DNA from: Gammaproteobacteria bacterium
GTDB lineage: Bacteria; Pseudomonadota; Gammaproteobacteria; Chromatiales; Chromatiaceae
DNA: 64,000 bases
Direction of reading: 5' to 3'
Assembly (NCBI GenBank): GCA_030148485.1
Contig: JASBTJ010000002.1
Location: 1 to 64,000 of the forward strand
The notes under the pieces are model-generated. The model was not told where the DNA came from and did no database searches. It saw only the letters and a program-made list of their open reading frames with translations. Positions within the stretch are counted from its first letter, which is position 1. Each line of letters opens with the position of its first letter. Both the position numbers and the translations under genes were made by a program. This document shows positions 44,252 to 52,272 of this stretch, one piece after another.

Positions 44252-44812
44252 ATGCGCACCACTGTCGATCAGAGCCACTCCCCGAGTCCTCACTCATTGA
44301 GGAACAAGCTCGCACGAGTACTTTGGGGAATTGCTTACATCTGCCTATTTCGCCCGACCCCCAAAGTAATGCACCGATGGCGGCGTTTGCTGCTGCAGCT
44401 TTTTGGAGCGCGCATTGGGCGAGGCTCCTCGATTTATCCCTCGGTACGAATTTGGGCGCCCTGGAACCTGACAGTCGGATCCTATAGCTCAATGGCGCAC
44501 CATGTCGATTGCTACTGCGTGGACAAAATCACGATCGGAGATCACTGCACGATCAGTCAGTACTCGTTTCTATGCACCGCATCGCATGACTACCATCTTG
44601 CCAGCCAGCCACTCATAACCAGCCCGATCCACATCGACGACGGGGTATGGGTCGCAGCTGATGTATTCGTAGGCCCCGGTGTTCGAATCGGCGCACAATC
44701 GGTCATCGGCGCTCGATCTTCAGTATTTAATGACGTTCCAGCCAAGGTCATCGCGGCGGGCTATCCAGCGAGACCTCTGAAGCCGCGTATCTTTGGCAAT
44801 GCCCCCTCCTAA
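44252..44812 (+). CDS. WcaF-like hexapeptide-repeat acetyltransferase
   Basis: The 186-residue left-handed beta-helix protein has HRWRRLLLQLFGARIGRGSSIYPSVRIWAPWNLTVGSYSSMAHHVDCYCVDKITIGDHCTISQ, then CTASHDYHLASQPLITSPI and DGVWVAADVFVGPGVRIGAQSVIGARSSVF. The layout matches colanic acid acetyltransferase WcaF and related O-acetyltransferases using acetyl-CoA. It is preceded by a GT4 gene and followed by a 252-bp gap (44813-45064) in which I see no gene, terminator or repeat. Confidence 0.85.
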   Translation: MRTTVDQSHSPSPHSLRNKLARVLWGIAYICLFRPTPKVMHRWRRLLLQLFGARIGRGSSIYPSVRIWAPWNLTVGSYSSMAHHVDCYCVDKITIGDHCTISQYSFLCTASHDYHLASQPLITSPIHIDDGVWVAADVFVGPGVRIGAQSVIGARSSVFNDVPAKVIAAGYPARPLKPRIFGNAPS

Positions 44813-45064
44813 GCCAACGATCAAGAAAAACGGCTGTCCCCGATGCCAGTTTCACACGCCACCTCTTTTACTCTAGTAGGACAAAAAATCAGGGCAACAA
44901 ATTCGTGATAAACGCCTGAATAAGAACCCTTGAAATCACCCGCTACTCGTTACGGCGGATACCCGATAGCACGTACGACACCACCTTAGAATCACGATCT
45001 GGGGACGAGGATAGCCTGGTAACTTACCGGGACCAACGTCTAGCCAAGATAGGAGATAGCCAGA

Positions 45065-45898
45065 GTGCCCGTTTCCGTATTGATACTTACCCTGAACGAA
45101 GAACAGAACATCACGAATTGCATTCGCTCTGTTCGATGGTCTGACGATATTGTCGTACTCGACTCGTTCAGCTGCGACAAGACCGTACAGATCGCGGAAT
45201 CACTTGGCGCCCGTGTGATACAGCGGCCATTCGACAACTGGTCCGCGCATCAGAACTGGGCGCTTGAAAATATAGACTTCAAACACGACTGGGTCTACTA
45301 CTCCGATGCGGACGAAGTAGTCACGCAAGAACTCCGCGACGAACTATTGAGCGTGGCACGGGATAGCTCCTCGGGCGAAGTGGCTTACTGGGTTAGATAT
45401 AAGAACTATTTCTGGGGGCGCTGGATAAAGCATTGCGGAATCTATCCGGTGTGGGTTCTGCGACTCTTTAAACCGCACCACATTCGCTGGGAGAGAATTG
45501 TGAATCCCAAGCCTGTGGTAAACGGTAAAACAGGGCGATTACACCAGCATTTCGAACACTACAGCTTCAACAAGGGCATGTGCGAATGGCTTATTAAACA
45601 TGCCCACTATGCTCAGGGAGAAGCTATTGAAGCGATTAAGGAAATCGACGAAGGTTCGCTGAAAATCCGCGAGTTCACGAGCCCTGACCCAACCACACGT
45701 AGACGCGCACTGCAGAAACTTTCGCTGCGCTTGCCGTTCAGGCCGCTACAGCGATTTATCTATATGTATGTACTCAAACTCGGGTTTCTAGACGGCTGGC
45801 CAGGGTTTACCTATTGCCGTCTTCTTTCCATGTATGAGTACATGATCGATATCCAAGCCCGTGAACTAAGAAAAAGAGCGCGAGGAGACTCGATCTGA
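45065..45898 (+). CDS. Glycosyltransferase family 2 protein
   Basis: The 277-residue GT-A enzyme starts at GTG. It begins with SVLILTLNEEQNITNCIRSVRWSDDIVVLDSFSCDKTVQIAESLGARV and has the metal-binding DADE in VYYSDADEVVTQEL. The C-terminal half (AYWVRYKNYFWGRWIKHCGIYP, RLHQHFEHYSF) resembles WaaE/KdtX-like enzymes that add sugars to lipopolysaccharide or exopolysaccharide. A single hydrophobic stretch near the end (FIYMYVLKLGFLDGWPGF) may touch the membrane. It is the last gene of the plus-strand block. Confidence 0.88.
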   Translation: MPVSVLILTLNEEQNITNCIRSVRWSDDIVVLDSFSCDKTVQIAESLGARVIQRPFDNWSAHQNWALENIDFKHDWVYYSDADEVVTQELRDELLSVARDSSSGEVAYWVRYKNYFWGRWIKHCGIYPVWVLRLFKPHHIRWERIVNPKPVVNGKTGRLHQHFEHYSFNKGMCEWLIKHAHYAQGEAIEAIKEIDEGSLKIREFTSPDPTTRRRALQKLSLRLPFRPLQRFIYMYVLKLGFLDGWPGFTYCRLLSMYEYMIDIQARELRKRARGDSI

Positions 45899-45939
45899 AG
45901 AAAGCAGCAGAAACCACCATCGGCTTCTGCTGGGCGTGG

Positions 45940-47097
45940 TCAGCCACTGGCACGGCGCGCATCATCGACAGCATCAGTCACGACGCCTGCTTGCGCCTCG
46001 TAAGCAAGCGACGACTTCGCCAAAGCACTCAACCGGCCGCGTCTCTCGACGGCCAGAGCTGGCGCCATGTCACAAACTGAACGGATAGCACCTGCGATTT
46101 CATCCACCGAAGTAGGAGCAGTTACCTCCCCCAGGTCATACTTTTTCACCAGCAATTCCAAACCCGGGAAATTAGCGCTGACGACCGGCACGCCGCAGGC
46201 CACATATTCCGTCAGCCGCCCTGGCGCTTGAAAGTAATTTCCCACACCATCATCCGGATACAGCAATATACCGACATCGCAAGCTGCGACATACTCAAGC
46301 AGTTCATCATAGGGGAGGTTACCCAGAATGACTGAACGCCTGGCCAGACCAGCAGCCACGAGTGCCTCCTCGGTTTTTCGGTACACCGAGGATCCCGGCA
46401 TCGCGCCGGTAAACACCAGGCCGTAACACCTAGGCAGTGTACCAACGGCTCTCAACAATTCTTCCGAGCATCGCTTCGTACTGTACGGTCCCCCAACCAT
46501 AATTAGGCACTTGACGTCGGGATCGCCGAACTTAGCGATAAGCTCTGTGCGGAAAGCGAAGTTCCGTTTCGGAACTGGCCAGCCTGCCGGAAGAGCGGTC
46601 CTAACAACAGCAGGCACGGATCCAAGACCATAGTAACTGGCCAGAAATCGTGCGCGGGAACCATCGTTACTGATTACACGACCCGCGCGTCGACAGAAGT
46701 GCCGCTCAAAGAACTCCCACAGCCTATGCTTGCCAGGTTCCAAGAAATCCTGGGTGTGGTAGATCACCCGAGCTCTAGGCACCCCGCATAACGCCAGCAA
46801 GGAAGGCGGGCAACTTGGACTACCTTGCACGTAAAACAGCGCGTCGCTGCCATGCCGGACACGCAGACGCAACAGTTGCCAGAACAACGACAATAAACGT
46901 GAGATACCAACGCGGGCATATGGCACCACGTCAAGCTCCGCGAGCGGCGTAACGACCCGAGTCTCGCGCGCAGCTACCGGAAACAGCGCTTTTATCGCAT
47001 ATCCGCAACGAGCTAGGTGGATCGCTGCCATAGCTTGGTGAGGTGCCCCAGCCCGCGGATCGGCGACGCCCACGTAGACGACGATCGGGCTAGACAT
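45940..47097 (-). CDS. Glycosyltransferase (GT4-like)
   Basis: The 385-residue protein has a GT-B layout. The N-terminal domain includes VVYVGVADPRAGAPHQAMAAIHLARCGYAIKALFP, and the C-terminal donor domain has CLIMVGGPYSTKRCSEELLRAVG, VILGNLPYDELLEYVAACDVGILLYPDDG and LTEYVACGVPVVSANFPG. The glutamate of the usual E-x7-E motif is seen at LTEYVACG. Sugar specificity is unknown. It is the last gene of the minus-strand block and ends 42 bp from the end of the GT2 gene, so the two operons converge here. Confidence 0.8.
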   Translation of the reverse strand: MSSPIVVYVGVADPRAGAPHQAMAAIHLARCGYAIKALFPVAARETRVVTPLAELDVVPYARVGISRLLSLFWQLLRLRVRHGSDALFYVQGSPSCPPSLLALCGVPRARVIYHTQDFLEPGKHRLWEFFERHFCRRAGRVISNDGSRARFLASYYGLGSVPAVVRTALPAGWPVPKRNFAFRTELIAKFGDPDVKCLIMVGGPYSTKRCSEELLRAVGTLPRCYGLVFTGAMPGSSVYRKTEEALVAAGLARRSVILGNLPYDELLEYVAACDVGILLYPDDGVGNYFQAPGRLTEYVACGVPVVSANFPGLELLVKKYDLGEVTAPTSVDEIAGAIRSVCDMAPALAVERRGRLSALAKSSLAYEAQAGVVTDAVDDARRASG

Positions 47098-47213
47098 CTC
47101 TCATCGCCGCCTCGACCCATAGGTGCTTCGAACACACACCGTGGATACCTGATAGCCGAACCCCGACGCTCGCGGATCGGCGATAACCAGACCGAACGCG
47201 AGCTCCCCCTGTA

Positions 47214-47846
47214 TCAGGAGTCAAACCCCTCATCGACGGCGCCCCTAAAAATCTCTTCGACCTTCTTTCGCCCGAACACAGTCCAGATCTCTTCCGGCTC
47301 TTCCTTGTGTCGCACGACCTTAGCCGGCACCCCGACACAAACAGCACAACTCGGTACGTCATTGACCACTACAGCCCCTGCCCCGATCACGGCATGATCG
47401 CCAATCGTCACCCCGGGAAGAATCACCGCACGTGCGCCGACGAATACGCAGCGACCAATGCGCACCGGCGTCGCCTCGACCGCCAGGTCAGCCGGATTGT
47501 GACCACCAGAGCCGATGAAGACCTCAGGACTGATCGTGGTCCCCGCACCGACGAATACTGGGGCACGTGCATGCACCGTCACGTCATCAGACAAATAGGC
47601 GTAGGCCTCAATCTGAACATTATCCCAAGCAATAGCTCGGACCCCGGATTTAAGAATTGTCTGCGGCGAAATCCTTGCCCCGTATAACGAGTTTAGAATC
47701 TTCGCTTTCAGCCACTGCAGCGGCGGGTTATAGAATAATGGCGAATCAAGAATCAGATTGAGCAGACCACCCGCCGCATGCGACACCCCGTGCTTGAGAT
47801 ATTTCAACATGGCATCACAATACCCTCGCCTCGCTCGGTGAACCAT
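47214..47846 (-). CDS. Hexapeptide-repeat O-acyltransferase
   Basis: This ~210-residue left-handed beta-helix acyltransferase has ILNSLYGARISPQTILKSGVRAIAWDNVQIEAYAYLSDDVTVHARAPVFVGAGTTISPEVFIGSGGH and a histidine in GGHNPADLAVEATPVRIGRCVFVGARAVILPGVTIGDHAVIGAGAVVVNDVPS. It probably acetylates the glycan. ATG 47846 has GGAG upstream and was used; ATG 47810 is an alternative. It is the second such enzyme of the locus, in the minus-strand block between a glycosyltransferase and a sulfotransferase. Confidence 0.83.
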   Translation of the reverse strand: MVHRARRGYCDAMLKYLKHGVSHAAGGLLNLILDSPLFYNPPLQWLKAKILNSLYGARISPQTILKSGVRAIAWDNVQIEAYAYLSDDVTVHARAPVFVGAGTTISPEVFIGSGGHNPADLAVEATPVRIGRCVFVGARAVILPGVTIGDHAVIGAGAVVVNDVPSCAVCVGVPAKVVRHKEEPEEIWTVFGRKKVEEIFRGAVDEGFDS

Positions 47847-47863
47847 GCCTGCTCCAACGCCCC

Positions 47864-48688
47864 TCAGTCGTCATAGCCAACCGCTTCCATCGTTTCCCAC
47901 CAAGCCTCACGGATCTTATTCGCTGCGCTTTCCGGCAATTCGTCACGCCACGCATCGACACTACCTTTACGGAAGAAGGCTCCCGGGCCGGCCGCCTGGC
48001 GGTTCGGTTCCCAATTCTTACCTTCGCGAACTTCGGCCTTTCTCAGCTTCTCTATGGTGGCGGCCTCCACCGCAGCCTGGATTGAGGTTACTTCGGCTGC
48101 TATGTTCAAGTGAGCGCAAATACGCAATAGGTTCTTGCCCGTATCCGCCACCAAGTCCTCGTAACGTACCAGAAGGAAACGCGGATCGCCCGATCGTGCG
48201 CCAAGCCAACTGCCGACATGCTCACGCCAAGTACCAAACCCACCACCCTTAGAGAGGAACTCGTCGACGAACGCACTCAAAGTCATCCCGCCCGCACCAG
48301 TTGTCCGCCGATAGTGGTGAAATAAAGAAACCGCAACCGGTCTGGGATCGCGCACGACATACGCCACCTGGGTATACCCAGGATCGAACCATTGATGGCT
48401 CTTCAATACCCGCCCCCCACCACTACGAGACAACCATTTGTTGCTCCGCCAGTGAATATCCGGCACGGCCGCTTCCATATCCGCCAGGCTGGGGCGTTCA
48501 GAGGTGCCCCTGATTAGGATAGTCAACATATAGCGCAGCCAGGTGTTACCAGACTTTGGAAATGACACCAAAAATCGGTCCGTCGGGCGCACCTCCAGCC
48601 CCGCGCCAGCTCCACGCTTTCGACCCAATAACCGGGCGGCGCTCTTCCAGGAACCCACCCCGACAGCAAACTTCATTCGATTCCCCAT
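47864..48688 (-). CDS. Sulfotransferase domain protein
   Basis: The second PAPS-type sulfotransferase of the locus has the 5'-phosphosulfate loop FLVSFPKSGNTWLRYMLT, the 3'-phosphate site AYVVRDPRPVAVSLFHHYRR, VRYEDLVAD and the C-terminal FFRKGSVDAWRDELP block. It is only distantly similar to the protein at 42235, so it was probably acquired separately. Several start codons are possible between 48712 (TTG) and 48676 (ATG); ATG 48688 is used. Its presence beside flippase and ligase genes supports a sulfated surface glycan. Confidence 0.83.
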   Translation of the reverse strand: MGNRMKFAVGVGSWKSAARLLGRKRGAGAGLEVRPTDRFLVSFPKSGNTWLRYMLTILIRGTSERPSLADMEAAVPDIHWRSNKWLSRSGGGRVLKSHQWFDPGYTQVAYVVRDPRPVAVSLFHHYRRTTGAGGMTLSAFVDEFLSKGGGFGTWREHVGSWLGARSGDPRFLLVRYEDLVADTGKNLLRICAHLNIAAEVTSIQAAVEAATIEKLRKAEVREGKNWEPNRQAAGPGAFFRKGSVDAWRDELPESAANKIREAWWETMEAVGYDD

Positions 48689-48770
48689 GCTGGGCGTCGA
48701 GCGCACTCGCAATTCTTAAAGAAAAATTATCTAGGCCGGGAAAAATCGTCTGTATCGACACCCATATACT

Positions 48771-50105
48771 TCAGATCGAACGGCCGCGCACCAATTGCGC
48801 ACGAAGTAAAGACAATAAGCCCACTATCGTGGAATACCGGAATCCATGATACTCGACAAATCGGAGCGCGTACTTACGACGAAGGTAAACGACCAGGTAA
48901 CCGAACGAAGCGATATTTGCGAGGAACAAGGCCAACGCGATACCGGCCAATCCCAAACTGCCTGTCAATGGCCAGAATAGCACCGCGAAAACGGTGACAG
49001 CCGTCAGCTCCGCGATGGTTCCCGGTCTCCCATCCTCAAACCCCCGCAATCCTCGGATGGCAATCTGACGCAAGGCTTGCGGCACATAGGCAACCGCTAA
49101 TAGAACCGAAAGTCCTGCTGCCGACTCAAATTCATCACCAAACACCAATGGCAAAAGCCAAGGTAACGCCGCCAGCAGTGGCACAGTGATCAGCGTCATG
49201 AGGGCCATCGAGTAGCGGAGGCTCTTAACAAAGACTTCCTTTTTTGCCGATTCTTCCTGTCTTCTGCTCACCGCTGGAAAAATCACCGTAGCGAAGCTTT
49301 GCGTGACGATGTTGAGCACAGTCGCAGCGGCAGTGAGGGCTACGACATAGAGCCCGATATCCACATCCTCAAATAAACTCACCAACGCTATGCGATCCAT
49401 TTGGGTGGCAATCAACAGTAAAAGCGCAGCCGGGTGAAACTGCCAACACAATCCCAGCAGGCGCGCTACCTCCGCCTTGCTCGGCAGCAAGAGACCGCGG
49501 CGCCCCCACATCAATATCCCCAACGCCGCCGCTGCAGCGGTGCCCAAAAAACTAGCGAGCATGACAGATTCGACACTAATGCGTCCCAAGGCCCACAAGG
49601 CAAGCAACGTCAGCAGATAAACGAAAGGGGCACACAGGCGCAGCAGATTCAGGACGCGAAACTCCATCCGACCCCGATACATTCCTGCTATAGCCAACGA
49701 CACCGCAGTCAGTGGAACGAAGGCCAACATATAAGCCTGCCCAAGCAGCACATAGTCTGATCGCTCCACCCCCAGTAAATAAGGCAGTAAAGACGCCGCC
49801 ACTCCCGCAAACAGCAACGCGATCGTTACGCTAAGCCACAAGCCTGTCGCAACGACGCGATCAACATCAGCTTTCATCGTGCTGACGCGGTAGGTTACGG
49901 ATTCGTTGATGCTCAACGCGGCAATGATCGACGCCCACTGTGGCCAAAACAATAGAGCCGCGAGCGTACCCCGCCCTTCCGGCAGCAGCATCCGGGCCGT
50001 CAACACGCCTGTAATCAAGCCGCACCCCACGGCCATAAGACTAGCGACTCCGGTTGTCACCAGACCGCCGCGTGCCCCCTCAGCCACCAGAACACTCCCC
50101 ACCAC
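48771..50105 (-). CDS. Polysaccharide flippase (Wzx-like, MOP superfamily)
   Basis: This 444-residue polytopic membrane protein of the oligosaccharide flippase family starts LVTTGVASLMAVGCGLITGVLTARMLLPEGRGTLAALLFWPQW and has about 12-13 hydrophobic segments. Paired TM blocks and SQATMVIFPAVSRR-type VTQSFATVIFPAVSRRQEESAKK are typical. Wzx proteins flip lipid-linked repeat units across the inner membrane. The GTG start lies inside the 3' end of the ligase gene, a 26-bp overlap that suggests coupling. Confidence 0.83.
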   Translation of the reverse strand: MVGSVLVAEGARGGLVTTGVASLMAVGCGLITGVLTARMLLPEGRGTLAALLFWPQWASIIAALSINESVTYRVSTMKADVDRVVATGLWLSVTIALLFAGVAASLLPYLLGVERSDYVLLGQAYMLAFVPLTAVSLAIAGMYRGRMEFRVLNLLRLCAPFVYLLTLLALWALGRISVESVMLASFLGTAAAAALGILMWGRRGLLLPSKAEVARLLGLCWQFHPAALLLLIATQMDRIALVSLFEDVDIGLYVVALTAAATVLNIVTQSFATVIFPAVSRRQEESAKKEVFVKSLRYSMALMTLITVPLLAALPWLLPLVFGDEFESAAGLSVLLAVAYVPQALRQIAIRGLRGFEDGRPGTIAELTAVTVFAVLFWPLTGSLGLAGIALALFLANIASFGYLVVYLRRKYALRFVEYHGFRYSTIVGLLSLLRAQLVRGRSI

Positions 50106-51447
50106 ACTTAACGGAAGATGAACCCAGATGATGCCCCACCCCTAAACCGAGCAGCACCATGAAAGTCAGCATGTTGGCAGGAATCTGCATGTTGAAATCG
50201 CCGAACCCATGGATCAGAAACGCCGTGACTCCAAGCAGTAAGCCCGCACCTTGCCGAATCGACTCGTAAGAGGATGCATCAACGCGTGCGACCAAGCGTC
50301 TATAGGTCACCATGAAGAATAGAAGCAACGGGGTCGCGCCAATCAACCCGTACTCGACAACGAATTCCAGGTAGTCGTTGTGTGCGTGGTCATAGCGTTT
50401 CGTCGACAAATCAGCTTGCTTGTAATACTGGAATACGTCGGGGAATGCGCCGCCACCGATACCGAACACCCAGTGATCGAAGAAGACAGACAAGCTGTCC
50501 CGCCAGACGGGAACTCTAGACGCGAACAGCGCGGATTCGCTAAACCGCTCCAACAACCATCCGTCTACGGCCGCGACCGTGGCGAATCCGACCAACACCG
50601 CCAACAAAATAGCACCGGCTCGCCGCACCCCACGGTTAAGCAGCACCCCGCGACCCAACCAAGCCACGATCATCACAGCGGCTAAAAAGGAGAGTACCCC
50701 ACCTCTCGACCCTGACATCACCAGCGCCGCCCCGAGCACACCAAGCGCGCCGACAATGCCCCACTCCACCTTACCGAAAGGGCGGCGCATATAGCTCCCG
50801 GGCCTGAACGACTCACGCCGGAACAGCAGCGCCAACCCTGCACCGATGGCAAGCAACATGAAACCAGCAAAATGATTTCGGTTCGCGAAGGTACCGGCCA
50901 CGCCCTGGTGCCAGGCAGTATATGTGCCGACTTCAAGCAATCCTTCAGCAAGCACATTGCTGATTCCGTACACCGCATTGATTACTCCGGAGGCGAACAC
51001 ACCCCAGAGCAGAATCTCGACGGGCGGCCCGGTCCTGGCACGTGTCGCTATCAGGAACGCCACAGAATACATCAACCACTTAATGGTCTCTTCGAAGGAA
51101 GACAATCGGTCGTAGGAGATTGATTTCCTCGCCACCGCTATCGCGCTCTCTGGATGCGTCGCCCAAGGCGCGTCAGACAGTAAGCCCGAAGGCAAGGGGA
51201 TGACTTGTACGACGCAAAAAAGCAGAAATACCAGCAACAAGTACGCCGCTGGCGACCTAGTATTCCGGCCATCGCCGGTGGCAAAAACAAGCGCCATACC
51301 GACTAGAAAGACGGACGCCTCGAGAATCCCTACAGCCCAAGCCCTGTTCGAACCAAGGGGAATTGGCGCAAGCACGACGACCAGGGCCATGATCGAGAAC
51401 GCGGCAAGCCTGCCACTAGATATTCGGGTAGCAGAGTCAGCACTCAT
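50080..51447 (-). CDS. O-antigen ligase/polymerase family membrane protein (WaaL/Wzy_C)
   Basis: The 455-residue protein has ~11-12 membrane segments and the Wzy_C signature. A long periplasmic loop before the C-terminal helices carries WRDSLSVFFDHWVFGIGGGAFPDVFQYYKQADLS and RYDHAHNDYLEFVVEYGLIGATPLL; H-x-x-H-N-D-Y-L is the conserved motif. Such proteins polymerise repeat units or ligate them to lipid A-core or other acceptors. It overlaps both neighbouring genes and belongs to the minus-strand block. Confidence 0.83.
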   Translation of the reverse strand: MSADSATRISSGRLAAFSIMALVVVLAPIPLGSNRAWAVGILEASVFLVGMALVFATGDGRNTRSPAAYLLLVFLLFCVVQVIPLPSGLLSDAPWATHPESAIAVARKSISYDRLSSFEETIKWLMYSVAFLIATRARTGPPVEILLWGVFASGVINAVYGISNVLAEGLLEVGTYTAWHQGVAGTFANRNHFAGFMLLAIGAGLALLFRRESFRPGSYMRRPFGKVEWGIVGALGVLGAALVMSGSRGGVLSFLAAVMIVAWLGRGVLLNRGVRRAGAILLAVLVGFATVAAVDGWLLERFSESALFASRVPVWRDSLSVFFDHWVFGIGGGAFPDVFQYYKQADLSTKRYDHAHNDYLEFVVEYGLIGATPLLLFFMVTYRRLVARVDASSYESIRQGAGLLLGVTAFLIHGFGDFNMQIPANMLTFMVLLGLGVGHHLGSSSVKCGGECSGG

Positions 51448-52133
51448 TGCAACTGACGAGACGATTCAGCAAGCTTCGCGAAGACATATCGAGTCAGTTC
51501 GTCGTTTCCTCTCAGATACGGGACGATCAGATCCAGCCTCGACGTTATCAGCGCATTATCTATCATCCTCCGCGGACCCTCACCTCTTCCACGCAGAGCA
51601 TCCTGAACAATACGCAGACACTGCTCCCGCTCCGCCTCAGACCAAAGACTCCATGTTGCGAACATGACGCGGACCACTCGCTCGCGTACCAGTATTTCTC
51701 GGCCAGCAAACACCTGCACCCAGCGCACAGCCGCCATTGCCGCTGCGTTGTTCTGTCGCTGGAATTCAATAACTGCGATATCAAGCCAAGCTTCCGAGGA
51801 CATCGGCGCAAACTCGCGCAGCATCTCCAAATCTCTCGATGCCGCCGACAGCAATTCCGACCGGTGTTCCGGCTCCACGGTGCTTCGCCACACGGTGGCA
51901 CGAGCAGCTTCCAATCCAATCGATCTATCATAAGGCGCTATGCGACGTGCAAGGGAGAAAACACCTTCCACCGCCCGGACTTGCTCAACCGACCCGGCCT
52001 GTCCTGCGCCGGACCACTCATCCAGCAAGCTGCGCGGCCCTAGAACCAGAAGACTTGCTGTCGAAGTGGCCAGGCCAATGAGTGCGCCAAAGCTCAACAC
52101 CGCAAATACGACCCAGCGCTTTAGTGCATCCAT
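51444..52133 (-). CDS. Unknown membrane-anchored helical protein of the polysaccharide operon
   Basis: This 229-residue protein was not recognised. One N-terminal membrane helix (WVVFAVLSFGALIGLATSTASLLVLG) is followed by a soluble helical domain that looks TPR-like (EVEHRSELLSAASRDLEMLREFAPMSSEAWLDIAVIEFQRQNNAAAMAAVRWVQVF), probably periplasmic. Its stop overlaps the start of the ligase gene (ATGA), so it is the first gene of the minus-strand operon. A helper of the ligase or polymerase is plausible from position only. Confidence 0.6.
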   Translation of the reverse strand: MDALKRWVVFAVLSFGALIGLATSTASLLVLGPRSLLDEWSGAGQAGSVEQVRAVEGVFSLARRIAPYDRSIGLEAARATVWRSTVEPEHRSELLSAASRDLEMLREFAPMSSEAWLDIAVIEFQRQNNAAAMAAVRWVQVFAGREILVRERVVRVMFATWSLWSEAEREQCLRIVQDALRGRGEGPRRMIDNALITSRLDLIVPYLRGNDELTRYVFAKLAESSRQLQ

Positions 52134-52272
52134 CGGCTAGCTTTAGTCACTTGAAATTAGCCCCTAGGAGTATCGGCACAAGAATTACTGAAATCAGACG
52201 CCGCGGCGACCATGCGTAGATCAACTCCGCCGGCGTAAAAGCTTCGCGCACTGTCGAAGCAGCCTTACTCAA

